Source: Rhodobiaceae bacterium UBA6963 | GTDB lineage: Bacteria > Pseudomonadota > Alphaproteobacteria > RS24 | DNA length: 14,955 nt | Direction of reading: 5' to 3' | Assembly: GCA_002450335.1 (NCBI GenBank) | Contig: DJZB01000048.1 | Location: 1-14,955 of the forward strand | Shown here: positions 6,887-14,909 of the stretch, piece after piece | How positions within the stretch are numbered: the first letter of the stretch is position 1 | Layout of the letters: every line of letters starts with the position of its first letter | Made by a program: the position numbers and the translations under genes | The notes under the pieces: generated by a model | Databases searched by the model: none | The model's input: only the letters and a program-made list of their open reading frames with translations | What the model was told of the DNA's origin: nothing

Positions 6887-9159
6887 ATTACTTCCTCAAC
6901 TTTGGAATGCCCTACCTTTTCACGCTTAATCGACGGGAAACTTAAAGTAATCTGTGCTCCAGATCTCCCGTCTCTTACCCACGGTGCATTACCGAGAGTA
7001 ATCTCACCTCCATGATCGGTCATAACCTTTTTCACAATCGCAAGACCAAGGCCGGTACCCTGCTCCCTTGTTGTGATGTAAGGCTCCAACAGAGCCTCTC
7101 GGTTAATGTCCGGCAGACCTATACCTGTGTCTGCAACATCAATGGATATAACTTCTTCCTCCTGCCTGAGGGTCACAACTATTTTGGACTCAACACGCTC
7201 TTGATTACGATAAATTGATTCAGCACCATTTTTAAGAATGTTTGTAAGCGCCTGACTAATCAACCTACTATCAGCATTAATTGGCATTTCGCCATCTTCT
7301 TCACACTCAAAAATATACTCAATTTCAGGATGCGCTACGCGCTGAAGAAACACGGTCTGACTGACAGCATCTCTGATATCAAAATTCTTGAATACAACAC
7401 TCGGCATACGCGCGAAGGAGGAAAACTCATCAACCATACGCCCAATATCACCAACTTGACGGATAATGGTCTCAGTACATTGTTTGAAAATTTCAGGGTC
7501 GCTGGAAACCTCATCCTCATATTTAGACCTCAATCTTTCTGCAGAAAGTTGAATAGGCGTCAGCGGGTTCTTTATTTCATGAGCAATGCGTCGGGCAATA
7601 TCAGCCCAAGCCGCGGTTCTTTGTGCAGAAATAAGATTAGTGACATCTTCAAATGTAATCACATAATTTTTTTCTTTGCCCGCACGTCCTTTTGCGACCC
7701 GCACAAGAAGAACACGTCGATTGCCGTCGTCATCTTTTAATTCAATCTCAACGGCGCGAGAAATTTTACTATCAGCAACAATAAGCAAATTTGAAAAAGC
7801 GGGTAATACCTCATCAATCGGACGGCCAACCATATTGAATTCATTCACACCGCAAATATCTTGAGCCAACAAATTGGCGTGGTTAATTTTTCCATCTTCA
7901 TCAAGACCAATCACACCGGAGCTGATGCCGGTCAAAACCATTTCAGTGAAATTATGGCGGCGGCTTAAATCATCCCTTGCATCAATCAAATCTTTTCTTT
8001 GTTTGCTCAATTGTTCAGTCATCTGATTAAAAGTATGGCCAAGCCTATTAATATCTTCATCAGAACCGTCAATATCAACACGCGTATCAAGCTTGCCGCT
8101 ACTCACTCTCTTAGAGGCGACAATCAACTGACCTATGGGAGATGCCAGGCCATTGGCAAGCCCAAGCCCAAACCATATGGCAGCGAGCAACAAAACCAAG
8201 GCAATGCCGATATAAATCAACGCAAATGTTAGTTGAGCTTCAAACCTTTGAGACTCAAGCGAGTTATATTCCCTCATTGCAATGTCTGTTTTTGCAAGGT
8301 GCTCAACAATTTGCGGGTCAACTTTTTTCGCCGTGTAAAGATATACGCCGTCAAACTCATCAAGCTTTAAAAGTGATCTAATTTGTGCCTGTCCACCCAG
8401 TGTCATGATGACCGGCTGACCTTCCTTTACGGCTTCAAAAGCTTCCTTTGGCGGTGGCTGCATCGGGATTTGACGCTTGGTTTGCGCGGCAGTAATAAGC
8501 TTACCATTTTCATCAATGAGCAAAGCCATCGGAATAGACCGAAGGGCTGCTTGTGCTGTCAAAAATGTCGTGAATTTTGTTTTGTCTTGGTCGAGAGCGC
8601 CTGCGGCTCGGTTGAGATCGCTCGCCATGATAACGCTATCACGGCGCAAGTTGGCTCTATGCTCATCAAGGTAAGCATTGGCAACAAGAGCCGTATTATT
8701 GATGATGAGTTTCGTCCGATCGCTAAACCAACTATCCAGCCCACGATCCAAGGTCACAAAAGCAAAAATCGCGACCAGAATAGCCGGCACCACTGCAATA
8801 ATTGAAAACATAGAAACAAGTTTTGCGTTGAGGTGCGAACCCGGCTGTTTGATTTTACGTTTTTTCCAAAGTCGGAAAAGACCAACAAATACAAATAAAA
8901 TAAGTGGGACAACGAAAAGAAGATTTATAAAGATAAGAAGTTTAAATACCCACTCTGTCGGTGTGACGGGTGTCAATCCACTAATGACCAGATAAGTGGA
9001 AATACTACTGACAACACCACCCATAACAACAAACATGGATAAATAGGATAGTACAGAGGCACTTACCAATCCCTTGATGGAATTTATTACATGCGTGACT
9101 GTATCTCTATGAGAGTTATTTGTGTCTTTATTATCTATTTTTATACCTGAATCCGTCAT
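6883..9159 (-). CDS. ntrY: membrane sensor histidine kinase NtrY
   Basis: Sensor kinase of the NtrYX system, 758 residues. Hydrophobic segments at about 32-61, 70-97 and 114-137 are followed by an extracytoplasmic sensor region (about 138-308) and another membrane segment (about 310-333). Then come HAMP (about 335-390), PAS (about 400-510), HisKA with the phospho-accepting His527 in AHEIKNPLTP, and an HATPase domain with N-box NILKNGAE (640-647), G1 DTGIG (677-681) and G2 GTGLGLA (701-707). All key residues are present. NtrY phosphorylates NtrX. Reported signals in other Alphaproteobacteria include nitrogen status and redox or oxygen; none is evident here. The ATG follows GGTAAG. The gene directly follows a 148-base gap after metG rather than ntrBC, as it would in many relatives. 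Confidence 0.95.
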   Translation of the reverse strand: MTDSGIKIDNKDTNNSHRDTVTHVINSIKGLVSASVLSYLSMFVVMGGVVSSISTYLVISGLTPVTPTEWVFKLLIFINLLFVVPLILFVFVGLFRLWKKRKIKQPGSHLNAKLVSMFSIIAVVPAILVAIFAFVTLDRGLDSWFSDRTKLIINNTALVANAYLDEHRANLRRDSVIMASDLNRAAGALDQDKTKFTTFLTAQAALRSIPMALLIDENGKLITAAQTKRQIPMQPPPKEAFEAVKEGQPVIMTLGGQAQIRSLLKLDEFDGVYLYTAKKVDPQIVEHLAKTDIAMREYNSLESQRFEAQLTFALIYIGIALVLLLAAIWFGLGLANGLASPIGQLIVASKRVSSGKLDTRVDIDGSDEDINRLGHTFNQMTEQLSKQRKDLIDARDDLSRRHNFTEMVLTGISSGVIGLDEDGKINHANLLAQDICGVNEFNMVGRPIDEVLPAFSNLLIVADSKISRAVEIELKDDDGNRRVLLVRVAKGRAGKEKNYVITFEDVTNLISAQRTAAWADIARRIAHEIKNPLTPIQLSAERLRSKYEDEVSSDPEIFKQCTETIIRQVGDIGRMVDEFSSFARMPSVVFKNFDIRDAVSQTVFLQRVAHPEIEYIFECEEDGEMPINADSRLISQALTNILKNGAESIYRNQERVESKIVVTLRQEEEVISIDVADTGIGLPDINREALLEPYITTREQGTGLGLAIVKKVMTDHGGEITLGNAPWVRDGRSGAQITLSFPSIKREKVGHSKVEEVI

Positions 9160-9307
9160 TACTTACCAAACTGAGTTCCAAGACGTCCTCACTGACAAGG
9201 ATGTCACAACCAACCTGTCAAACAAGTTAATTCAACACGTTCTCACATGAGCTAATCACATTAGTTGCATAAATACCACATCAAATATTGGTAAGAAATA
9301 AACTGAA
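9160..9307 (-). promoter_or_regulatory. metG-ntrY intergenic region, likely ntrYX promoter
   Basis: The largest non-coding gap on the minus-strand block. On the ntrY strand it contains TTGACA (+ strand 9217-9222 complement), a match to a -35 box, but the -10 at 17 bases is poor (TTGTCA). A second weak candidate is TTGATG with TGTGAT 18 bases later. Dyads are TGACA-AGGA-TGTCA (9193-9206) with a further TGTCA at 9216-9220, and CTAAT-CAC-ATTAG (9252-9264). No GG/GC pair at -24/-12 for sigma54 was seen. A weak hairpin (TACCA/TGGTA) follows the metG stop but lacks a T-run, so a metG terminator is not clear. Confidence 0.4.
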
Positions 9308-10843
9308 TTAAGTCTCAGGGTCTGTTTCAAGACGGGGGAAAATCACCTCAGGCTTGGGCAGGTTTTGCCCCGATGTCAGTCTTCCTGAAGATCCAAGAGA
9401 GTCAAAACCTCTTTTTTCCTCAGCTACGACTAATAAGTCCAATAAATTTGCAGATCCTTCCGGAATAACCGGCTGAAGTGCAATCGCAGCCTGCCGAATA
9501 GTTTCAGCTGCAAGATAAAGCACCGTTCCCATTCTTGCCGGGTCAGTCTTTTTTAAACTCCATGGCTCCTGCTCCGCGAAATAGCGATTAGCTTCAGATA
9601 CCAATTCAAAAATTGATTTCAAATACTCGTGAATTGCAAGCTTATCCATCGCATCATTCATCTTGGCGTGGAGAGCGTCTGCCAATGTTAGGAGCGCGGC
9701 GTCACCCTGCTCATTTAAGTCCGGTGTCGGCATGATGCCGTCACAATTCTTGGCAATCATCGACAGGCTTCGCTGCGCCAGATTACCTAAATCATTAGCC
9801 AGGTCAGCATTCACGCGATTGACAATAGCTTCATCACTAAAACTTCCATCTTGGCCGAAAGGCACTTCCCTCATGAAAAAATACCGGAGGTTTTCAGCAC
9901 CGTAATGATCAACCATATCAAACGGGTCCATTACATTACCCGCTGATTTAGACATTTTCTCACCGCGTAAAGTTAGAAACCCGTGAGCAAAAATATTTTC
10001 AGGAAGTTCCAGCTTGGCAGACATCAAAAAAGCAGGCCAATAAACGGCATGAAAGCGGGTAATATCCTTTCCGATAATATGCATGGCGGCTGGCCATAAA
10101 GGTGTTTCATTATCCGGAAAGCCTGCTGCTGTTAAATAATTAGTAAGTGCATCAACCCAAACATAGACCACATGCTCCGGATCATCAGGAACGGGAACGC
10201 CCCAGCTAAAGCTTGTTCTGGAAATAGACAGATCTTTTAAACCTCCCGATACAAATGAGACAATTTCATTTTTACGGGATGTTGGTGAAATAAAATCTGG
10301 ATGGCTTTGATAATAATCAAGTAGCTTGTCTTGATAAGCAGATAAACGAAAGAAATAGCTTTCTTCCTCAACCCACTCCACCTCAGTTCCAGAAGGTGCG
10401 GTTTTATTACCGGCTTCATCGGAAATTAATTCTGCTTCTGTATAGAAAGCCTCGTCTCTTACAGAATACCACCCAGCATATGAGTCTTTGTATATATCAC
10501 CATTCTCTTCCATCCGCTGCCAGATAGCCGCAACAGCTTTATAGTGTCGGTCTTCAGATGTACGGATAAAATCATTATTTGAACATTTAAACGCCGCAAC
10601 CATTTCTCTAAATCGTGGAGTCAACTGATCGGCAAGTTCTAGAGGCGTCATGTTTTTATCGCGCGCGGTCTGAAACATTTTTTGACCATGGTCATCCGTT
10701 CCCGTGAGGAAATAAACATCCTCACCCGCAAGGCGATGAAAGCGCGCAATTACATCAGTAGCAATAGCCTCATAAGCATGTCCAATATGAGGAGGGCCAT
10801 TAGGATAAGAGATTGCTGTGGTTATGAAATAAGGTCGCGACAT
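9308..10843 (-). CDS. metG: methionyl-tRNA synthetase
   Basis: Class I aminoacyl-tRNA synthetase that charges tRNA-Met in the cytoplasm. The 511-residue protein has the HIGH motif at 19-22 and KMSKS at 296-300. The connective peptide (about 115-160, YSVRDEAFYTEAEL) has no Cys-x-x-Cys pair, so it belongs to the type without zinc knuckles seen in many Alphaproteobacteria, unlike E. coli MetG. There is also no C-terminal Trbp111-like tRNA-binding domain, which fits the length. The stop at 9308 is TAA. A good Shine-Dalgarno, AGGTAG, sits in the 23-base gap after holB. It is the last gene of the rlpA-dacC-tmk-holB-metG series. In many relatives tatD and a metallo-beta-lactamase-fold gene follow; here the next gene is ntrY. 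Confidence 0.97.
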   Translation of the reverse strand: MSRPYFITTAISYPNGPPHIGHAYEAIATDVIARFHRLAGEDVYFLTGTDDHGQKMFQTARDKNMTPLELADQLTPRFREMVAAFKCSNNDFIRTSEDRHYKAVAAIWQRMEENGDIYKDSYAGWYSVRDEAFYTEAELISDEAGNKTAPSGTEVEWVEEESYFFRLSAYQDKLLDYYQSHPDFISPTSRKNEIVSFVSGGLKDLSISRTSFSWGVPVPDDPEHVVYVWVDALTNYLTAAGFPDNETPLWPAAMHIIGKDITRFHAVYWPAFLMSAKLELPENIFAHGFLTLRGEKMSKSAGNVMDPFDMVDHYGAENLRYFFMREVPFGQDGSFSDEAIVNRVNADLANDLGNLAQRSLSMIAKNCDGIMPTPDLNEQGDAALLTLADALHAKMNDAMDKLAIHEYLKSIFELVSEANRYFAEQEPWSLKKTDPARMGTVLYLAAETIRQAAIALQPVIPEGSANLLDLLVVAEEKRGFDSLGSSGRLTSGQNLPKPEVIFPRLETDPET

Positions 10844-10866
10844 TATCTACCTGAATTTACCATAAG

Positions 10867-11976
10867 CTAGACACCCGATTGAATAAGCTTGAAACTTTCA
10901 AGTATCGTTTGCTTGCGATCAAGATTGAGACGCTTGGCATTATCAAAAAGTTCCGTCACCTTCTCCCACACATCCACCCATGCTTCAAGGGGTCTATCAG
11001 ATGCCATCGCCTGAAAAGCGGCTTCTTCTCCCTCAAAAATAACCTCTGGCATTTGCCCTTTTGCTGAAAACCTGACCAACTGATGGAGCCATTGCTGCAG
11101 AAACTCCCCCATATCAGTAAAAAGATGCTCGGTATTGCGCTTGGACATTCGTTCTGCGACTTCATGAAGTGAATCTGCTCTGAAAGACGGAAATTGACGG
11201 AGCAATTTGACCATATCTGAATAAACCTCTAGGCCATTAGTGTCATATATATGTAAAGCGCGCCCAATACTCCCGCGTGACAAATGGGAAATCGCTGCCA
11301 ATGATTGTGAAGCATCAGCATTATTAGAACCATCTTCAATAGCCTGCCGCATTAAATGCTGAATGTGATTACTCTTAAGTGGCTGAAAAGCGATTTTCAT
11401 GCAGCGTGATCGAATGGTATCCAAAAGACCACCTGATTGATGAGAAACAATTAAAAACAATGATTTAGATGGTGGTTCCTCAAGTGTTTTAAGAAGTGCA
11501 TTCGCGGCATTCAGCGTCATGTCATCAGCTGCATCAATAATGCAGATACGCCAGCCGCCCATTCCGGCACTTAAATTAAAAAATGACCGGATTTTCCGGA
11601 CTTCATCAACTGATATAGCCTGCTTAAAACGCTCTTTAGCAGGGTCCCAAGGTCGCGTTACAATCATTAAATCAGGGTGACTGCCCTGCTCGATTTGTTT
11701 ACCCAACCCTTCATCATCCAAAATACTCATATTTTCAGTATTTTTTGCCACTGAGGCCGGGTCCTTGTGATGCAACATGAAACGTGCCGCCATGTGGGCA
11801 AAACTTGCTTTACCAACACCTTTGGGGCCGGTCAGTAAACAAGCATGATGAAGTTTACCCTGTGCAAGATTGGATAAAAAATGTGAAACGGCAGTTTCCT
11901 GCCCCATCAGTTCACGACAAAAACGGGGCGAGCGCGCGCCGTCAGAATCAGGCAAGTCACCAACAAATTCAGACAT
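10867..11976 (-). CDS. holB: DNA polymerase III delta' subunit
   Basis: Clamp-loader subunit that, with tau/gamma and delta, loads the beta clamp onto DNA. The start chosen is the ATG at 11974-11976 (369 residues), because GGTGAG lies about 8 bases upstream. An in-frame ATG at 12000 would add 8 residues (MTFWVSVW) that do not look like the family. With the chosen start, Walker A GPKGVGKA is at 50-57, the Walker-B-like ICIIDAADD at 143-151, LLKTLEEPP at 160-168, and the SRC motif at 189-191, giving the AAA+ signatures of the family. The four-cysteine zinc module of E. coli delta' is absent, which is common in Alphaproteobacteria. The start overlaps the tmk stop by 8 bases (ATGTCTGA), pointing to translational coupling. 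tmk-holB is a widely conserved pair. Confidence 0.93.
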   Translation of the reverse strand: MSEFVGDLPDSDGARSPRFCRELMGQETAVSHFLSNLAQGKLHHACLLTGPKGVGKASFAHMAARFMLHHKDPASVAKNTENMSILDDEGLGKQIEQGSHPDLMIVTRPWDPAKERFKQAISVDEVRKIRSFFNLSAGMGGWRICIIDAADDMTLNAANALLKTLEEPPSKSLFLIVSHQSGGLLDTIRSRCMKIAFQPLKSNHIQHLMRQAIEDGSNNADASQSLAAISHLSRGSIGRALHIYDTNGLEVYSDMVKLLRQFPSFRADSLHEVAERMSKRNTEHLFTDMGEFLQQWLHQLVRFSAKGQMPEVIFEGEEAAFQAMASDRPLEAWVDVWEKVTELFDNAKRLNLDRKQTILESFKLIQSGV

Positions 11977-12613
11977 CCAAACGCTCACCCAGAACGTCAA
12001 GAATTTGAGCGCTTACAGCTTCAATATCGCGGTCAGCGTCAATCACGACCATGCGTTCAGGCTCCTGCGTGGCAAAATCAAGAAAAGCTTCACGTAAAGT
12101 TTGATGATACGCCAATGTTTTGCTCTCAAATCTCAAGTCGCCGCCCCGTTCTTGTGCGCGGCGAAGCCCCTTTTCCGGGTCAATATCCAGCAAAAGTGTA
12201 ATGTCCGGTAATGTTTTGCCGAGGACGGGTTGCTGAAGATTATGAATAACTTCCAAACCCAGTCCGCCTGCAATGCCCTGATAAGCTCTGGTCGAGTCAA
12301 AAAACCTGTCACAAACGACGTATTTTCCTTCAGCTAATGCAGGTCGAATAACCCGCTCAAGATGCGCGGCACGGTCTGCCAAAATTAATAATGTTTCAGA
12401 TAAAGGCGACCACTTGTCCTTATCACCGCTAACCAACAGGTTACGGATTTCTTGCCCCTCAGCTGTACCACCAGGCTCGCGCGTAACAACCACATCAATG
12501 CCACGGGACACGAGGTAGTCTTTCACGACCTTTATTTGCGTTGATTTACCGGCTCCCTCACCGCCTTCAAGCGTAATGAAACGTCCGGGACTGTTAGCGC
12601 TTGCAGCATTCAT
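11969..12613 (-). CDS. tmk: thymidylate kinase
   Basis: Phosphorylates dTMP to dTDP with ATP, an essential step to dTTP. The 214 residues contain the P-loop GGEGAGKST (17-25), REPGG (45-49), the DRF motif (102-104) within CDRFFDSTRAYQG, and a lid with RRAQERGGDLRF (151-162). Arginines in the lid and a Gly rather than Arg after the P-loop glutamate suggest the E. coli-like type II arrangement. Length is typical. It starts 11 bases after the dacC stop with a GGAT ribosome-binding site, and its stop overlaps the holB start by 8 bases. Position between a carboxypeptidase gene and holB is the usual alphaproteobacterial arrangement. Confidence 0.97.
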   Translation of the reverse strand: MNAASANSPGRFITLEGGEGAGKSTQIKVVKDYLVSRGIDVVVTREPGGTAEGQEIRNLLVSGDKDKWSPLSETLLILADRAAHLERVIRPALAEGKYVVCDRFFDSTRAYQGIAGGLGLEVIHNLQQPVLGKTLPDITLLLDIDPEKGLRRAQERGGDLRFESKTLAYHQTLREAFLDFATQEPERMVVIDADRDIEAVSAQILDVLGERLDV

Positions 12614-12624
12614 AAACCATATCC

Positions 12625-13770
12625 TTATTCACCGAATATAACATAGGATATGGCAGAAAGCGCCCGCGCAAGCATGCCCTCGCGTTCAATATTGGCGGTA
12701 GTAACCAAATCAATCTCTTGCGTTTCCAAACCGGGTAATGTCACACGCAATTTACCGACAGGCACCCCTTTGGTGATTGGCGCAAGAACAGGTTTATCAT
12801 AGCTTGCCGTAACAACCATTTTGCGTAAACCCGTCCGGGGGAGAACAACGCGAAATGCTTTGGAAGGTGCCAAACCAACCCTTGCAAACTCCCCTTGCCA
12901 AACAGGAGCACGGACAAGAACATTGTCAGGGGTTGCAAGGGTTTCATTTGTGAATGCACGGAAACCCCAATTCATCAATTTTCTGGCTTCTGAAGCGCGT
13001 TCTTTTTTACTTTGTAGACCGTTAATTACCAGAATAAGACGCCTACCATTTTGTTCTGCTGACGCGACAAGCCCATAGCCGGATTCCTGAGTATGACCCG
13101 TTTTAAGGCCGTCCGCACCCATATTGGCATAGAGCAAAGGGTTTCTGTTCTGCTGTGTGATGCCGTTCCAAGTAAAGCTGCGCTCGGCAAACATGCCATA
13201 AGATGAAGTATGATGTTTAATGAGATGCTTGGTGAGATAAGCCAAATCCCGCGCAGTTGTTTTATGATCCACATCCGGCCAGCCGGTAGAATTCATGAAT
13301 GTCGAATTTTCCATTCCTAAATCGCGTGCGCGCTCAGTCATCATTTCAGCGAAACCTGGCTCTGATCCGCCCAACCCTTCAGCGAGGGCGATACATGCAT
13401 CATTGCCGGATTGGATAATGACCCCACGTAATAAGTTTTCAACCGAAACACGTGAACGTGCATTAAGGAACATCGTAGAGCTACCGGACTTGGAGCCACC
13501 ACGCCGCCAAGCGTCGTCACTCACAAAGAATTTATCACTCATGCTGATGCGCCCATCATCTAAAGCTTCAAGCACCATGAGAACCGTCATCAACTTACTC
13601 ATGCTGGCGGGTGACATCAGCGTATCAGGGTTTTGCTCAAATAGGACCAAACCTGTTTCATAATCAATCAATATGGCATGGGTAGCGCGCGTCTCAATGG
13701 CATGAGCAACGCTGCTGAACGACGTGATAAATAACAGCATAAACATTAGACACAGTCTTAATTTTTCCAC
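12625..13770 (-). CDS. dacC: D-alanyl-D-alanine carboxypeptidase (PBP5/6 family)
   Basis: Periplasmic, membrane-anchored penicillin-binding protein that removes the terminal D-alanine of peptidoglycan stem peptides. The 381 residues begin with a signal peptide (1-24, ending AHA). The three active-site motifs are intact: SMSK (56-59, nucleophile Ser56), SGN (121-123) and KTG (223-225). A PBP5_C-like beta domain follows (about 275-355), and an amphipathic tail (EGMLARALSAISYVIFGE) probably attaches it to the membrane. The start is GTG at 13768-13770, preceded by a near-perfect AGGAGG (13776-13781) with a 5-base spacer; the next ATG would cut the charged n-region of the signal peptide. Symbol is by family; dacA or dacF would serve equally. 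It lies 37 bases after rlpA, another cell-wall gene. Confidence 0.93.
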   Translation of the reverse strand: MEKLRLCLMFMLLFITSFSSVAHAIETRATHAILIDYETGLVLFEQNPDTLMSPASMSKLMTVLMVLEALDDGRISMSDKFFVSDDAWRRGGSKSGSSTMFLNARSRVSVENLLRGVIIQSGNDACIALAEGLGGSEPGFAEMMTERARDLGMENSTFMNSTGWPDVDHKTTARDLAYLTKHLIKHHTSSYGMFAERSFTWNGITQQNRNPLLYANMGADGLKTGHTQESGYGLVASAEQNGRRLILVINGLQSKKERASEARKLMNWGFRAFTNETLATPDNVLVRAPVWQGEFARVGLAPSKAFRVVLPRTGLRKMVVTASYDKPVLAPITKGVPVGKLRVTLPGLETQEIDLVTTANIEREGMLARALSAISYVIFGE

Positions 13771-13807
13771 ACTTTCCTCCTCATGCTTTCGCCTTCAAAT
13801 CTTTTAA

Positions 13808-14695
13808 TTATTCTTCTAAAATGAACGCATCCTGATGACCATTATCCAACACATCATCAACTAAAATATTTGCATCAACCCGGCTGTTCACCGGGCCGAC
13901 ACGCACACGATATAACTGCCTGCCCCCAGATGTTAATTCACTCACTTCAACCTGTCCAATTTGTCCAAGTTTGTTGCGTAACGCCTCGGCCGAGTCTCTT
14001 CGGCTAAACACACCAAGCTGAACATAATATTTTTGCTTTGGGAGGACGGATAGTTTGGAGGGTAAGTTTTGCCCATCCAGCGATTTCGTTTCCACCTGTG
14101 CGACCGGAGCGGCACTGACATATCTATCCCGCGTTGGGGTATAAGGCTTATCAAAAACAAAACTGTCACTTTCATTGCCTGAAATAAGCTGACCGCGTTG
14201 ATTATAGAGAGGTGCGCGATGAAGATATTTCACCCTCACCCGCGCCGTGCCTTTATCTTTGAAACCCAGAATTTCTGCCGCCCGACGAGACAAATCAATC
14301 TCACGATTTTTCTTAAAAGGGCCGCGATCATTAACACGCAGTTTCATGGAGCGTCCGTTTTCCAGATTAGTCACCTGCACCATCACGGGCATAGGGAGAG
14401 TCGGGTGTGCTGCCGTAAGGAGATTCATGTCAAAAATTTCGCCATTGGCTGTTCTTCTTCCTTGAAATTTCGGACCATACCAAGACGCAGTGCCAATATT
14501 ATCGTATTTTGTGTTTTCTCTCGGATAATACCATTCACCGGCAATCTTATAAGGCTTACCAACTTTATAAATACCACCAGCAGCCGTTCTTTTTCCTTGC
14601 TTTGCCAGCTCTGCGCCAAACTGCAATTGAGCACAAGCAGGCAAAACTGCTGTTAAAACAAATAAAACACTCAGACTTGTGAAAAACCGCATCAT
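13808..14695 (-). CDS. rlpA: septal ring lytic transglycosylase lipoprotein RlpA
   Basis: Outer-membrane lipoprotein that cleaves glycan strands lacking stem peptides and acts at the division septum. The 295 residues begin with a lipoprotein signal ending in LPAC (18-21), lipidation at Cys21. The double-psi beta-barrel domain (about 67-158) starts GTASWYGPKFQGRRTANGE and carries the residues linked to activity: Glu86, His97 (AAHP) and Asp123 (NDRGPF). A linker (159-220) leads to a C-terminal SPOR domain (about 221-293, YYVQLGVFSRRDSAEALRNKL) that binds denuded glycan at the septum. Two ATG codons are adjacent (14693-14695 and 14690-14692); GGTGG about 7 bases upstream favours the first. It is the first gene of the minus-strand block, divergent from tRNA-Ser. 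Pairing with dacC suits shared peptidoglycan work: removal of stem peptides, then cleavage of bare glycan. Confidence 0.95.
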   Translation of the reverse strand: MMRFFTSLSVLFVLTAVLPACAQLQFGAELAKQGKRTAAGGIYKVGKPYKIAGEWYYPRENTKYDNIGTASWYGPKFQGRRTANGEIFDMNLLTAAHPTLPMPVMVQVTNLENGRSMKLRVNDRGPFKKNREIDLSRRAAEILGFKDKGTARVRVKYLHRAPLYNQRGQLISGNESDSFVFDKPYTPTRDRYVSAAPVAQVETKSLDGQNLPSKLSVLPKQKYYVQLGVFSRRDSAEALRNKLGQIGQVEVSELTSGGRQLYRVRVGPVNSRVDANILVDDVLDNGHQDAFILEE

Positions 14696-14793
14696 ATAAA
14701 TACCACCAATTATTACTTAACGGGATTCGTTTCAGAGATTGATACTGAAAATGACTTGCCCTAGGCGATCGGTCGCGTTATTCAGATACCGTT
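14696..14793. promoter_or_regulatory. divergent promoter region for rlpA and tRNA-Ser
   Basis: A 98-base gap between two divergently transcribed genes must serve both. For the tRNA, TTGCCC (14756-14761) and TATTCA (14779-14784) with a 17-base spacer form a weak sigma70-like pair that would start transcription just before 14794. For rlpA, TAATAAT close to the gene could be a -10 box, but no good -35 was found. A short GCGA-TCGG-TCGC inverted repeat lies at 14765-14776. Confidence 0.3.
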
Positions 14794-14883
14794 GGAGAGG
14801 TGGCTGAGTGGTTGAAAGCGGCGGTCTTGAAAACCGTTGAGCGTTTGCGCGTTCCGGGGGTTCGAATCCCTCCCTCTCCGCCA
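14794..14883 (+). tRNA. tRNA-Ser (anticodon UGA), CCA encoded
   Basis: A class II tRNA. The acceptor stem GGAGAGG (14794-14800) pairs with CCTCTCC (14873-14879), followed by discriminator G and an encoded CCA (14881-14883). The D-arm begins TGGCTGAG. The anticodon stem GCGGT/ACCGT encloses the loop CTTGAAA (14826-14832) with anticodon TGA at 14828-14830. The variable arm is long (TGAGCGTTTGCGCG), as in serine tRNAs. The T-arm carries GGTTCGAATCC. The anticodon reads UCA and, by wobble, other UCN codons. tRNA-Ser genes are frequent integration sites, but no integrase is visible in the 72 bases that remain to the right. Confidence 0.96.
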
Positions 14884-14909
14884 CATTATTAGATAAGATA
14901 TTTATTAAG

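Noticed and set aside
7330..8805. Long open frames (136 and 140 codons) on the strand opposite ntrY
   Set aside because: They lie fully inside a gene with every expected kinase motif, have no good ribosome-binding site, and their translations show no recognisable domain. They are shadows of ntrY codon bias.
9162..9295. Perfect 8-bp inverted repeat CTTACCAA/TTGGTAAG flanking the metG-ntrY gap
   Set aside because: One such match is expected by chance at a probability of around one in six in a gap of this size, and there is no target-site duplication or transposase, so no insertion element is inferred.
11969..12000. Longer holB start at 12000 with a 32-base overlap with tmk
   Set aside because: The added residues MTFWVSVW are unlike the family, and the ATG at 11974-11976 has a better ribosome-binding site and a compact 8-base overlap.
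14198..14656. 152-codon open frame opposite rlpA
   Set aside because: It is antisense to a clear RlpA with lipobox, barrel and SPOR domains. The translation is low-complexity in basic residues and unlike a protein family I know.
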